Below are positions 1 to 9,128 of a DNA stretch of 64,000 nt, piece by piece. The notes beneath the pieces were generated by a model, which ran no database searches, was not told the origin of the DNA, and worked only from the letters and a program-made list of their open reading frames with translations. The DNA lies in the NCBI RefSeq assembly GCF_002368095.1, contig NZ_AP018227.1, positions 6,402,123-6,466,122 of the forward strand, given 5' to 3'. The DNA is from Calothrix parasitica NIES-267. GTDB lineage: Bacteria; Cyanobacteriota; Cyanobacteriia; Cyanobacteriales; Nostocaceae. Position numbers and translations under genes: made by a program. The number at the start of each line of letters is the position of its first letter. Positions within the stretch are counted from its first letter, which is position 1.

Positions 1-1
1 A

Positions 2-682
2 GAAGCTGCGAGGTTGAAAGTACAACAAGCGCTTTTACTAGCTGGTGAAAGTTTAGGAATAGCTAGTGAAGGAAGTTTTGCTCCTCACCCTTCTTTACCT
101 TGTATTTCCACCAATCGAGAAGTTGTAATTTTTTTAGATAGGAAAAATAATTTAGAAATTATTGGGGAGGAATTATCTTTACTTTCCAATCACAATCATT
201 TGAAAGTTGGTAATTTACAGCAAGCTTTTGATTTTGCTGAAAAAATTGGCTTTCCCGAACATGGTTTATGTGTGATGTTGAGTGATTATCCCAAAAATAG
301 CAGCGAGATTATTAAAGGAATAATTACAGAAGAAGCATTGACTAAAGCGATAAATAAAGGTTTAGGTCAATCACCAACGGGTAAAGTACATCTCGAAACT
401 GATATGCGAGCGATGTACAATCCAACGAGGATGAAAAATATTGAAAAAGCAACTCTCAACCTTTTAGAGAAAATCAACAGTCTTTGTCCAGATTGTTCGA
501 CACCCGGTTTTAGTATTGTCCAGCGAATCCCAGGATTACCCTGTGAGTGGTGTCATATTCCAACTACTTTAACTAGGTCTGCAATTTATAAATGTCAAAA
601 ATGCGGTTGTAGGAAAGAAAAATTATTTCCTGACGGTAAACAGTTTGCTGAACCCGGTCAATGTCTATATTGTAATCCTTGA
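2..682 (+). CDS. DUF6671 family protein, 5' end cut by window edge
   Basis: I recognise this as a DUF6671-type protein, a family without known function. The reading frame is open to the left edge: the TTG at 14 is not needed as a start because the codons before it encode E-A-A-R in frame, so the true start is probably outside the window. The visible part carries cysteine pairs typical of zinc ribbons near the C-terminus (CPDC, CEWC, CQKCGC and CLYC within the last 70 residues), which suggests a metal-binding tail. The central part is alpha/beta-like with no motif I can name. It is convergent with the ABC transporter genes that follow. The family call is from memory of the pattern; the zinc-ribbon reading is seen directly. 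Confidence 0.7.
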   Translation, partial: EAARLKVQQALLLAGESLGIASEGSFAPHPSLPCISTNREVVIFLDRKNNLEIIGEELSLLSNHNHLKVGNLQQAFDFAEKIGFPEHGLCVMLSDYPKNSSEIIKGIITEEALTKAINKGLGQSPTGKVHLETDMRAMYNPTRMKNIEKATLNLLEKINSLCPDCSTPGFSIVQRIPGLPCEWCHIPTTLTRSAIYKCQKCGCRKEKLFPDGKQFAEPGQCLYCNP

Positions 683-697
683 GCTATCAAGGGTTTT

Positions 698-731
698 AGG
701 TTAAAGGTTAAAGGTTAAAGGTCAAAGGTTT
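698..731 (+). repeat. Heptamer tandem repeat (AGGTTAA-type)
   Basis: About five degenerate units of AGGTTAA/AGGTCAA directly after the first gene. This is the STRR class known from heterocystous cyanobacteria; related arrays recur between many genes in the window. Confidence 0.8.
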
Positions 732-851
732 ATCATTTATGAGTTTGAGCTTTGATTGATGTCTTAATTTAGTTATGTGCTGATATAACTTCAAATAAGA
801 ATACGCAGGTTTTCCGAAATATCAGAGTATCTTTTGTAGTAATCAATAAAT

Positions 852-888
852 AAAAGCTCTCCACCCAATTAAGGGAAAGAGAGCTTAT
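852..888. terminator. Hairpin between convergent genes
   Basis: An 8-bp perfect stem (AAGCTCTC pairing with GAGAGCTT) lies between the 3' ends of the DUF6671 gene and the ABC ATPase gene. It is flanked by A/T on both sides, so it could end transcripts from either strand. The rest of 732-1011 shows nothing else I can name. Confidence 0.5.
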
Positions 889-1011
889 AGTGTGGTGTGA
901 GGAATGTTGTTTTATGCTGTCTATAACCAATTATACTTATCAAGTGTGAAGTATATATTACCTTAATGTAAATTTTATGTATTGATTATCTCTGACGGAA
1001 TAAAAATAAAT

Positions 1012-1743
1012 TCAAAGCATTTTTTCTAGGAATTGTTGAGCGCGATCGCACTTTGGATGATTGAAGAAATCTAGTGGTGGAGCGTCTTCTGCTAAGCGTC
1101 CGTTATCAAGGAAGATAATTCGATTCGCGACTTCTCTTGCAAAACCCATTTCATGAGTGACTATAGCCATTGTGATTCCGGTATTTGCTAAACTCTTCAT
1201 CACCTCCAACACATCTTTAACCATTTCTGGGTCTAAAGCAGAAGTTGGTTCATCAAACAAAATCATTTCCGGTTCCATAGCTAAAGCACGAGCGATAGCA
1301 ACACGCTGCTTTTGACCTCCGGAAAGTCTAGCAGGATAAACATCAGCTTTTTCTGCTAAACCGACTTTTTCAAGTAATTCTACAGCTTTAATTTGGGCTG
1401 GTTTTTTATCCAAACCCTTTACCTTAATAGGTGCATAAGTGATATTTTGCAGCACGGTCATATGGGGAAACAAATTAAAGTGTTGAAACACCATTACTAA
1501 ACGCTGTCGGATTTTAGCGATATTGGTTTTAGGAAGAGTAATTTCGTCATCGTGAAAATAAACTTTACCAAAAGTAGGAGTTTCTAGTAGATTAATGCAT
1601 CTTAGAAACGTAGATTTACCAGAACCAGAAGGACCGAGAATAGCAACTACTTCACCTTGATAAATATCTGTAGAAATATCTTTTAGCACCTCAAGTTTTC
1701 CAAAAGATTTACATAATGATTCTGTTCGGATGATTGGATTCAT
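1012..1743 (-). CDS. Polar amino-acid ABC transporter, ATP-binding protein
   Basis: ATPase subunit of a GlnQ/HisP-type uptake system that powers amino-acid import at the cytoplasmic membrane. Visible motifs: Walker [10 protein letters not shown] (residues 37-45), Q-loop near Q87, signature LSGGQ (140-144), Walker B ILFDEP (161-166) and the switch histidine H197 (VTHEMG). At 243 aa it is full length for the family. It lies 184 bp downstream of the fused binding-protein/permease gene on the same strand, so the two very likely form one transporter, although repeats fill the gap. The specific substrate (glutamine, arginine or general polar amino acids) cannot be told from the ATPase. Confidence 0.93.
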   Translation of the reverse strand: MNPIIRTESLCKSFGKLEVLKDISTDIYQGEVVAILGPSGSGKSTFLRCINLLETPTFGKVYFHDDEITLPKTNIAKIRQRLVMVFQHFNLFPHMTVLQNITYAPIKVKGLDKKPAQIKAVELLEKVGLAEKADVYPARLSGGQKQRVAIARALAMEPEMILFDEPTSALDPEMVKDVLEVMKSLANTGITMAIVTHEMGFAREVANRIIFLDNGRLAEDAPPLDFFNHPKCDRAQQFLEKML

Positions 1744-1803
1744 ATTGGTTGATAGTTGTTAGTTGATAGCTGTTAGTTTTTAGCGATTAAATATTTTTTA
1801 TTG

Positions 1804-1868
1804 TTCGTAGTAAGCGATTTATCGCTCTTGCTGAAAGCCTGTTGAAGGACTACAGTCATTACTACGAA
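1804..1868. repeat. Inverted repeat with TTCGTAGTAA ends
   Basis: A 65-bp element with perfect 10-bp inverted ends (TTCGTAGTAA and TTACTACGAA) and an inner small stem (AGCGAT/ATCGCT). It sits between the two ABC transporter genes, flanked on both sides by degenerate GTTAGTTGATA/AACTGTTCACTG repeats (1745-1790 and 1877-1925). It looks like a miniature palindromic element; it could also act as an intercistronic RNA hairpin. Confidence 0.6.
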
Positions 1869-1927
1869 ATTGGTGAAATACTAGATACTGATAACTGCTC
1901 ACTGTTCACTGATAACTGTTAACTGAA

Positions 1928-3430
1928 TCAATCGCTTCTCCTCAACTTTTTTTCCAATGTAGAAGCACCGAAAGATAAACCCATTACTAAGACGTAATAA
2001 ATTAATCCTGCGAATAATAAAGGTTCAAAATAAATATACTTGTTTGCACCAACAATTTGAGCGCTTCGTAAAATTTCTACTACACCAATTGTTGCGACCA
2101 AGGAAGAATCTTTTAATAATCCGATAGTTTCATTTACTAATGCAGGTAAAATATTCTTTAAAGCTTGGGGTAAGATAATATCCCACATCATCATTGGATA
2201 AGAAACACCCATAGACATTGCTGCTTCAAATTGTCCTTTATCTACAGCTTGAATTCCACCACGAATTGTTTCTGACATATAAGCTCCCGAGTTTAGCGTA
2301 AAGGTAAATACTCCTGCTTGAAAAGCTGAAATATCATATCCCGTTAACTGAGGTGTGGCAAAATAAACTAAAGATAGCTGTAAAAGTAATGGTGTACCTC
2401 TAAAAATAGAAGTATAGACATTTGCAAACCAGCCAAGAAATTTTATTCCAGAAATCTTGAAGAAGGATAATGCAGTTCCCCAGAATAAGCCGAGAAATAC
2501 AGAAGATAAAGTAAATGATAAAGTTAAAGGAATTCCTTTGAGAATAAAAGGTATTTCGGGAATAATGCGTCGAAAATCTAGATTTAATCCTGTTGTTTGT
2601 TCGGGGGATGATGTTGGTAAAGCTGATTCAACTGGAGTTGCTGAAAACCATTTTTTGCTCAATCTTGCCAATTCACCATTATTCTTCATTTTTCGCAGTA
2701 CATTGTTAAATGGTTCAACTAACTGCGAACCTTTGGGAAAAGCAATAGCTGAACCCGATGCATCTTCAAGAGAAGGAATAATATTAAATTCCAACTCCGG
2801 ATTAGCTTTTACAAATCCTAAAGCAACAGCATCTTCAACAATTGCTGCATCGATTCTTCCTGCTTTGATTTCCTGAATTATTTCCGGTACCTTATTCAGT
2901 TGTTTTAACTTAATATTTGCAACTTTCTGAGAAATTTGTTTAGCATTTTGTTCTTGAATTGTTCCTAACTGTACCCCGACAGTTTTACCCGATAAATCTT
3001 CTGGTTTAGTTAAATTACTACTTTTAGAAGCGACAATAGTATCCCGAGCTTCATAATAAATAATCGAGAAATCTACACTTTTGCGACGTTCGGGAGTTGG
3101 AGTCATCCCAGCCATCACAAAATCAGCGCGATTGGCTTGCAGTGCGGGAATTAAACCGTTAAAATCCGATTGTGCAATATTAAGTTTGAAACCCAATTCT
3201 TTCTGAAGATAATTGGCAATATCAATATCAAAACCAACTATTTTACGTTCCCCACCTTTAGTTTCATAAAATTCATAAGGAGGATAATCCGGGGAAGTAA
3301 TCATCGTCAGCGTTTCTTTACCGACAGATGAAGCAATTGTAGGTTGATAATCAGCAAAAACAATACTGAATGCCAGTATGATTGTGAATAATAATGCGTA
3401 TTTCTTCATTTTGAAATTTGGTAGATGCAC
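1928..3430 (-). CDS. Amino-acid ABC transporter, fused substrate-binding/permease protein
   Basis: One polypeptide carries both the periplasmic binding protein and the membrane permease of a polar amino-acid importer. Residues 1-27 are a signal or anchor segment, about 40-262 match a bacterial SBP family 3 domain (TMITSPDYPPYEF near its start), a linker follows, and about 285-495 form a HisM/GlnP-type permease with the EAA loop beginning at E402 and ending in ILPQA. The fused arrangement is known in several bacteria, including cyanobacteria. The first ATG gives 500 aa; an internal ATG at 3409 (MKKYALLF) gives a more typical signal peptide, and neither has a strong ribosome site. The ATPase gene follows on the same strand. 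Confidence 0.92.
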   Translation of the reverse strand: MHLPNFKMKKYALLFTIILAFSIVFADYQPTIASSVGKETLTMITSPDYPPYEFYETKGGERKIVGFDIDIANYLQKELGFKLNIAQSDFNGLIPALQANRADFVMAGMTPTPERRKSVDFSIIYYEARDTIVASKSSNLTKPEDLSGKTVGVQLGTIQEQNAKQISQKVANIKLKQLNKVPEIIQEIKAGRIDAAIVEDAVALGFVKANPELEFNIIPSLEDASGSAIAFPKGSQLVEPFNNVLRKMKNNGELARLSKKWFSATPVESALPTSSPEQTTGLNLDFRRIIPEIPFILKGIPLTLSFTLSSVFLGLFWGTALSFFKISGIKFLGWFANVYTSIFRGTPLLLQLSLVYFATPQLTGYDISAFQAGVFTFTLNSGAYMSETIRGGIQAVDKGQFEAAMSMGVSYPMMMWDIILPQALKNILPALVNETIGLLKDSSLVATIGVVEILRSAQIVGANKYIYFEPLLFAGLIYYVLVMGLSFGASTLEKKLRRSD

Positions 3431-3889
3431 TATTATTAATTAGCATATGGAATAACTGAATGTAGAGACGTAGCAGTGCTACGTCTCCCGACGTTATGGA
3501 CAAAACGAACACTTCAGAATTTATGCAATCGACTATTAGTAGTTCTTTTTATAAATTCGGCTATGGTCGGGTTTTCTTTGGAAATGTCGGGAGACGTTAT
3601 TTATAACGTCTCTACATTACGTCCGTAGAAAACAAAACTGTCAAAATTAATGAAAAGGACTATTAGTGGTCTGTTTCATTAAATCTGACGGTTTTTATCG
3701 CAACCCGTCGGGGGTTGTAAACCCCCGTCTAATAGCAAAAGTCCTATAAATAGGACTAAAATACAACCCGTCAAAACTAATGAAAACAACCACTAATCAG
3801 AAAATAGTTGTCTATTCCAGCTAAAATTGCAAAATATTTATTTAAAACTTTCAGAGGAAGAATATTTCCCCCTCAAATTAAAGCAAAAT
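3431..3889. other. Intergenic region with several palindromes
   Basis: This gap lies upstream of the fused transporter gene and downstream of map. It holds a 23-bp hairpin (3465-3487), a second hairpin with GAGACGTTAT/ATAACGTCTC arms near 3591-3613, and a GGGGGTTGTAAACCCCC hairpin near 3709-3727. No convincing gene: the short plus-strand open frame at 3808-4023 overlaps the end of map and has no coding character. Confidence 0.6.
3465..3487. repeat. GAGACGTAGCA hairpin, copy 1 of 3
   Basis: Perfect 11-bp arms GAGACGTAGCA and TGCTACGTCTC around a single base. The same hairpin recurs at 41916-41938 and, with one mismatch, at 58478-58500, always next to gene ends, so it is a dispersed palindromic repeat rather than a gene-specific site. 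Confidence 0.8.
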
Positions 3890-4717
3890 CTAAACCTTCG
3901 TCCTATCGGTTAGAATCTCATATCCGGTTTCCGTTACTAATACAGTATGCTCAAACTGTGCTGAGAAAGAATTATCTACAGTTACAGCAGTCCAACGGTC
4001 AGATAATGTTTTACAGAATTTAGAACCTGCATTTAAAATTGGTTCGATTGCTAAAGTCATTCCTTTACGCAACTTAACATTAGGCATTTCACGTGTACGG
4101 AAGTTGAACACAGAAGGTTCTTCATGCAAATTTCTACCAACACCATGTCCCGTGAAATCTTCAACTACGCTAAAACCATTAGCTTTGACGTGGTCTTCAA
4201 TAGCACCAGCAATATCCATTAAATATTTGCCAGCTTTTACCTGCTCTATACCTTTATAAAGAGATTCTTCGGCAACACGAATTAACGTAGCATCTTTATC
4301 ACTGACTTCTTCAACGGCGATTGTAATACAGGAGTCACCGTGAAATCCTTGATAAAATGCACCGGTATCAACTTTTAAAACATCTCCAGAACGAATAACT
4401 TTCTTGGAGCTAGGAATACCATGTACTACTTCATTGTTAATGCTCGAACAAATAGAACCTGGAAAACCGTGGTACCCTTTGAAGCTAGGAGTTGCACCCA
4501 TTTCCCGGATACGTTTTTCAGCATAAACATCCAAGTCTGCTGTAGTCATCCCTGGTTTTACTAATTCAGAAATTTCTTTGAGTACGGTAGCGACAATTTT
4601 ACCCGATTGACGCATGATTTCAATTTCCCGTGGAGATTTGATTTCAATTCCCCTACGCTGTCTTTTGGGACGACTTTCTGACCGTGGTTGAGAAAGCAGA
4701 TTGCTTAAGATGTTCAT
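3890..4717 (-). CDS. map: Type I methionine aminopeptidase
   Basis: Removes the initiator methionine from nascent proteins. The five metal ligands of the pita-bread fold are visible: Asp in VDTGAF, Asp in HGDSC, His in GHGVGR, Glu in AIEPIL and Glu in QFEHTV. The catalytic domain starts around residue 26 ([16 protein letters not shown]). It is preceded by a basic 25-residue extension (RPKRQRRG) seen in some cyanobacterial members. At 275 aa it is full length. It is on the minus strand, apart from its neighbours, with no operon partner. Confidence 0.95.
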   Translation of the reverse strand: MNILSNLLSQPRSESRPKRQRRGIEIKSPREIEIMRQSGKIVATVLKEISELVKPGMTTADLDVYAEKRIREMGATPSFKGYHGFPGSICSSINNEVVHGIPSSKKVIRSGDVLKVDTGAFYQGFHGDSCITIAVEEVSDKDATLIRVAEESLYKGIEQVKAGKYLMDIAGAIEDHVKANGFSVVEDFTGHGVGRNLHEEPSVFNFRTREMPNVKLRKGMTLAIEPILNAGSKFCKTLSDRWTAVTVDNSFSAQFEHTVLVTETGYEILTDRTKV

Positions 4718-4835
4718 AAGAAAATAATTAATCGCGTGTTACCGCTTAAATGTCAATTGATAAGTCGGCTGAATTGAGGAACAATACTATATTTTAAATT
4801 AACTTATTTTGTGCAACTTGCCCCGTCGGGGATGG

Positions 4836-5046
4836 GGAGAGTTAGGAGTTATGAGTTATGAGTTATGAGTTAGAAGTTAAGAGTTATGAGTTATGAGTTA
4901 TGAGTTATGAATTTTAGATTTTCAACCTTTAACCTTCGACCTTTGACCTTCGACCTTTAACCTTCAACCTTTGACCTTTGACCTTCGACCTTTAACCTTC
5001 AACCTTCACCTTTAACCTTTGAATTTTGACCTTTAACCTTTGACCT
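4836..5046. repeat. Long heptamer repeat array running into the M16 gene
   Basis: Two blocks: GAGTTATGAGTTA-type units (about 4838-4912), then ACCTTTGACCTTCG-type units (about 4920-5046). The second block passes through the stop codon of the M16 peptidase gene and encodes its last residues (SKVKGQNSKVKGEG). Confidence 0.85.
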
Positions 5047-7899
5047 GGATAACTGTTCGCGAGTTTTCCTTTGATTGGCTAATACCGGAGGACCTGCGGT
5101 TACTACTACAATTTTGTCTGGATGAAGTAATTCGCGTGCAGCTTGATTTACTTGTTCGGAGGTAACTGCCTGAATTTTTTCTGTATAACTACGTATTTCA
5201 TCTGTGCTTAATCCTAGTACGTGATTTTTTATTATTCTATAGGTTAATTCATCGGGAGAAGCGAGAGAGACATTGTAATTGCCAATTAAATTACGTTTAG
5301 CAGTTTCAACTTCCGTAGCCGTTACGCCTTTGTTGTGCATATCTTCGAGCAACTGGCGCGTGTTGGCGATCGCCTTCATGGTGTCTTCAGAACTGGTTTG
5401 CATTTCAATTAAAAATGTTCCAGAATTTTTTCCAGCTAGAAAGTTACTATAAATACCGTATGTCAAACCCAAACGGTCGCGTATTTGAGAACCAAGTCGG
5501 CTTGATAAAGTATCACCACCCAAAATATGATTCAAAACCTTTGCTGCATAATATCTGGGGTCTTGACGATTAATCGCTTTATTACCCATAAAAGTAATTG
5601 CTTGAACTTTACCAGGAACTACCGGATTGAAACGGATAATTTTTTCAGGTAAATTGACTGGAGGATATTCGACTTTGGGAGTATCACCCGTACCTTTCCA
5701 ATCACCAAATTCTTTTTCAAGCAGTTTTTTAACTTGGTCTGGCTGAAAATTACCAACTAAAGCTAATACTGTAGTATCGGGACGATAATGTTTTTTCTGG
5801 AACTTAACTACATCCTGACGGGTAATTCGTTGCAAACTTTGTTGTGAGGAAAAGCTGTAAGAAGGGTGTGTTTTCGGAAAAACAGCTTGTAAGAAAGTCC
5901 TCTGAGCTACTTCTTGAGGGTCATCTAAATCTTGCTTAAGAGCAGTTAAAGCTTGCTGACGCGATAGCTGTAATTGTTTGGAGGGGAAAGTAGGATTTTT
6001 AATTACATCTCCTAAAGTCTTGACCAATACAGATAAATTATCCGACAAACTATTACCTTCAAGGTACATACCTTCGCGGTAAGTTTTAAAATCTAAGCTC
6101 ACACCACAATCTTCTAAAGTTTTAGCGAGACTTAGGACATCTTTATTTTTAGTTCCGTTCATCAAATTATCTGCAACCAAAGATGCTAACCCTGCTTTAT
6201 TCTCAGGGTCAAATTCCGAACCTGCTTTGATATAACCACCCAAAGTTACCGTTGAAGTACTCTTATCTGGTAACAGCAAAATTTCCAAACCATTAGGTAA
6301 ACGAAATTTTTCCGGTAGAATCCGACTTGTGGAAGCGATAGTCGAATCAACTGGTGGTAGATACTTAATTACATCGGGGTTATTTATAGTGCTTTTAGAA
6401 AAATTTTGACCGTTTTCTGGGGAAACTTGTTTATTCTCGGTTTTATCTTTAGCAGCTATGTCAGTTGGTTTAAAAAAGCCTGCGATTTGACTTTGCTGCT
6501 TTAAATATTTTTGAGCTACACGCTGCACATCTTCAACTGTCACTTGTTGTATCGCAGCTAAATAGCGGTCTGTGTAAGTATAATCTCCTGTAGTCGTTTC
6601 ATCATTACCCAGCTGCATTGCTAAAGAGGTAATATCGCGATTACTTAAAATGACTGAAGCTTCTAACTGAGCTTTTGCTCTATTTAATTCGTCTGAAGTG
6701 ATTTCTTTATGAGCTAAATGACTAATCTCGCGATTAACTATCGATGTTATTTTAGATAAATTTGAAGTGGAATTTGCAGTTACCAATAATTCGTACCAAC
6801 CTGCATCTTGTAAGCTGATTACACTTGCTGATACGTCACTAGCTTTTCCCGAATTAACAAGAGCTTGATAAAGACGCGAATTTCTACCTTCCGCTAAAAT
6901 ATAATCCATTACATCTAAAGCTGGTATATCCCGATGTTTTGCATAAGGTAGACGATATACTGCTTGAAATAATGGTGCAGAACCGGGTTGTCTCAAAACA
7001 ATTGGTTTATGGTTATTAGAAACGTTAGCAGAAGCATTAAAAGAATTTTTTTCTGCTATTTTGTTTAATAACTGTGTATTTTTATTTGCAGGTATTTCTC
7101 CAAATATTTCTTTTACAGCTTCAATAGTTTTATTAGTTTCAAAATCACCTACAATCACTAATACTGCATTATTGGGGCTGTAAAAATTCTCGTAATACTG
7201 CTGTACCTGTTCTAAGGTAAACTTTTCTACATCTTGTTCGGTGCCACCAACAGGTAGTCCATAAGGATGGTTGGGAAAAGCAGCCTGCATAACCGCTCTA
7301 TTTAAACGATACTGAGGGCTATTTTCATAACCCTTCAATTCAGAAATTACTACCTGCTTTTCACTATTAAGCTGCTTGGTATTAATCACAGAATTCTGCA
7401 TTCTGTCCGCTTCTAAAGTCAGAAGCGCTTTTAACTTATTGCGTTCGGCAGTACCGTAATATACTGTTTGGTCGTGACTGGTGAAAGCATTTGAATCGCT
7501 ACCCAAGGCACTGAAAAGTTTTCCAAACTGTACGGGACGACGTTTAGTACCCTTGAACATCATATGTTCTAACTGGTGAGCAATTCCATTTACACCTAGT
7601 TTTTCATTGCGTGTCCCCACCTTATACCACACCTGCACGCTTACGACTGGTGCCGTGTGTACTTCCTTTGTGATGAGTGTCAGACCATTTTTTAATGTAG
7701 TTTTACGAACGTTTTCTGCTACCTTTAATATTTGATTTTCATTTGTAACTAATTCTTTGCTGTTATTTACGCATTTTGAAGCAGCTAATAATTTGCTACG
7801 ACTGGATTCTCCACCTAAAAATAAAACTAGAATTGATACTAGTCCCAAAAGTAAAGATGGAAAACTACAAATACGTAAAAATCTAAAATATACAGACAT
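4999..7899 (-). CDS. M16 family zinc peptidase, two-domain, exported
   Basis: A 966-aa pitrilysin/processing-peptidase-type protein made of two M16 halves. An N-terminal hydrophobic segment (residues 12-30) suggests export or membrane anchoring. The first half carries the inverted zinc motif H108-x-x-E111-H112 (HQLEHMMFKG), with the third ligand expected in SELKGYEN. The second half (from about residue 520, IASTSRILPEKFRLPNG) lacks HxxEH and should be the inactive partner domain, as is usual. The last 14 residues are encoded by the adjacent intergenic heptamer repeat, so the tail is probably unstructured and recently extended. Likely role: clearance of peptides in the periplasm (inference). 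Confidence 0.92.
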   Translation of the reverse strand: MSVYFRFLRICSFPSLLLGLVSILVLFLGGESSRSKLLAASKCVNNSKELVTNENQILKVAENVRKTTLKNGLTLITKEVHTAPVVSVQVWYKVGTRNEKLGVNGIAHQLEHMMFKGTKRRPVQFGKLFSALGSDSNAFTSHDQTVYYGTAERNKLKALLTLEADRMQNSVINTKQLNSEKQVVISELKGYENSPQYRLNRAVMQAAFPNHPYGLPVGGTEQDVEKFTLEQVQQYYENFYSPNNAVLVIVGDFETNKTIEAVKEIFGEIPANKNTQLLNKIAEKNSFNASANVSNNHKPIVLRQPGSAPLFQAVYRLPYAKHRDIPALDVMDYILAEGRNSRLYQALVNSGKASDVSASVISLQDAGWYELLVTANSTSNLSKITSIVNREISHLAHKEITSDELNRAKAQLEASVILSNRDITSLAMQLGNDETTTGDYTYTDRYLAAIQQVTVEDVQRVAQKYLKQQSQIAGFFKPTDIAAKDKTENKQVSPENGQNFSKSTINNPDVIKYLPPVDSTIASTSRILPEKFRLPNGLEILLLPDKSTSTVTLGGYIKAGSEFDPENKAGLASLVADNLMNGTKNKDVLSLAKTLEDCGVSLDFKTYREGMYLEGNSLSDNLSVLVKTLGDVIKNPTFPSKQLQLSRQQALTALKQDLDDPQEVAQRTFLQAVFPKTHPSYSFSSQQSLQRITRQDVVKFQKKHYRPDTTVLALVGNFQPDQVKKLLEKEFGDWKGTGDTPKVEYPPVNLPEKIIRFNPVVPGKVQAITFMGNKAINRQDPRYYAAKVLNHILGGDTLSSRLGSQIRDRLGLTYGIYSNFLAGKNSGTFLIEMQTSSEDTMKAIANTRQLLEDMHNKGVTATEVETAKRNLIGNYNVSLASPDELTYRIIKNHVLGLSTDEIRSYTEKIQAVTSEQVNQAARELLHPDKIVVVTAGPPVLANQRKTREQLSRSKVKGQNSKVKGEG

Positions 7900-8046
7900 T
7901 TATTTGCTTGATTTATCTGTAAGCTGAACTACAGATTTTTTCTTTGAATATAGTCTAATCTGCTGAATGAATCTGTCGCCTCGGCAACACCACAGAGAGT
8001 GTTTATTCTACAAACAAAAGTAATTATTTTCAACTATTTTGACTAA

Positions 8047-8496
8047 TTATTTTTGGTTTTCTTGACTTAAATTACGAATAAATTCTAAAGGTAAATTATC
8101 CGTATCGGCAATAAAAGCTACTTCATAACTACAATCACCAATTTGCTGCTGAGTTGGTTCTAGAAGTACCTTCAAAGGCTGGATGATTTCTGGTTGCTTG
8201 CGTGATGCTTGTGCAAAATTGTCTTTTATATCTCTTAACCAACTAGGTAAATCGGATGCAGTCTCAGTGATATCGAAAGATAAATGGTAGTATCCGACAT
8301 AATGTTCGTCAGCGAATGCATCAGCAGCAGGCTTTGGTTCGGGAATTTGAATTAGTTCAATTCTTCCCCCCAGTCCCTCCATCCAACAAGCCAAAGTATA
8401 GCCTGTTGTAAACCGCTCGCACACGGTGAAACCCAATTGTTCGTAAAAGGCTATTGCAGAGTGAATATCCGCAGTCCGAATAGAAGCGTGATGCAT
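8047..8496 (-). CDS. VOC family (glyoxalase-like) protein
   Basis: 149-aa protein with two beta-alpha-beta-beta-beta halves. The start MHHASIRTADIHSAIAFYEQLGF is typical of the vicinal oxygen chelate fold. Likely metal ligands are His near residue 2-3, Glu in RIELIQ, His in GYYHLSFD and Glu in LPLEFIRN, giving the H/E/H/E set seen in glyoxalase I-like enzymes. The substrate cannot be predicted; the family covers glyoxalases, dioxygenases and resistance proteins. It stands alone between the M16 and TIGR02652 genes on the same strand, so co-transcription with the latter is possible, though a hairpin separates them. Confidence 0.85.
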   Translation of the reverse strand: MHHASIRTADIHSAIAFYEQLGFTVCERFTTGYTLACWMEGLGGRIELIQIPEPKPAADAFADEHYVGYYHLSFDITETASDLPSWLRDIKDNFAQASRKQPEIIQPLKVLLEPTQQQIGDCSYEVAFIADTDNLPLEFIRNLSQENQK

Positions 8497-8561
8497 TTTT
8501 ATTTAATACTTTTTAATTCCCTAGGTGATTCTAAATATTACTTAAATGCTTGAAAGCTGCT

Positions 8562-8594
8562 TGTTAGGAGTTATTATAAAAGCTACTCCTAACA
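8562..8594. terminator. Hairpin after the TIGR02652 gene
   Basis: Perfect 10-bp arms TGTTAGGAGT and ACTCCTAACA with a 13-nt loop, 19 bp past the 3' end of the TIGR02652 gene. No long T-run follows on the minus strand, so this is a candidate rather than a clear intrinsic terminator. Confidence 0.45.
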
Positions 8595-8612
8595 GAAACA
8601 TGATAATAATAA

Positions 8613-9128
8613 CTATTCAAACAATCTAAAATAGGGATACCGTACCGGAACACCAGGTTCTTTTTCTAAATCAAAATTGATTACCTCCCAGCAAGAATCA
8701 TTACTAGTTTCAGGACTAAAATCTACTGGTAACCCATACAATCTCGCAGAGCTAACGTCTGAACTTTGTCCGCTTCGCCAAGGTGAACTACGCTCTAAAT
8801 AACCGCCCATTAATTCCCGGTAGCGGTGAGCAATAATCACTTTCGTGGCGCGAAAGCCCTGGGTATATAGCTTATCGAGCGCCTCGTGAATTTCAAATCT
8901 AATCCCATCGGGGTGAGTATGTTGACGATACCATTCATCTTTCCATCTCCGCCAATGTCGTCCAGATTGTAGGTGAATTAATTCACTTGTTTTTGGATTT
9001 GCTTCAAAAGCACCATGGCGGGGGCACAAATAAGTATCAGTTAATGTCAGTGCCGGAATTGTTTGACGACAATGGGGGCACTGAATTTCGGGACCAAATA
9101 TCGGGTACTGCAAGCCTGGATTCATCAT
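8613..9128 (-). CDS. TIGR02652 family conserved cyanobacterial protein
   Basis: 171-aa protein of a family restricted to cyanobacteria and without known function. The N-terminus holds a small zinc-ribbon-like set, C17-P-H-C20 and C35-P-R-H38. The rest has conserved aromatic and charged segments (RHWRRWKDEWYRQHTHPDG, GFRATKVIIAHRYRELMGG) and ends in a YPYFRLFE motif. No transmembrane segment or signal peptide is visible, so it is probably cytoplasmic. It is divergently arranged with the carbonic-anhydrase-like gene across a structured 567-bp gap. Confidence 0.85.
   Translation of the reverse strand: MMNPGLQYPIFGPEIQCPHCRQTIPALTLTDTYLCPRHGAFEANPKTSELIHLQSGRHWRRWKDEWYRQHTHPDGIRFEIHEALDKLYTQGFRATKVIIAHRYRELMGGYLERSSPWRSGQSSDVSSARLYGLPVDFSPETSNDSCWEVINFDLEKEPGVPVRYPYFRLFE

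Noticed and set aside
3808-4023. 71-codon plus-strand open frame
   Set aside because: Most of it is antisense to the 3' end of map and shows no protein-like pattern.
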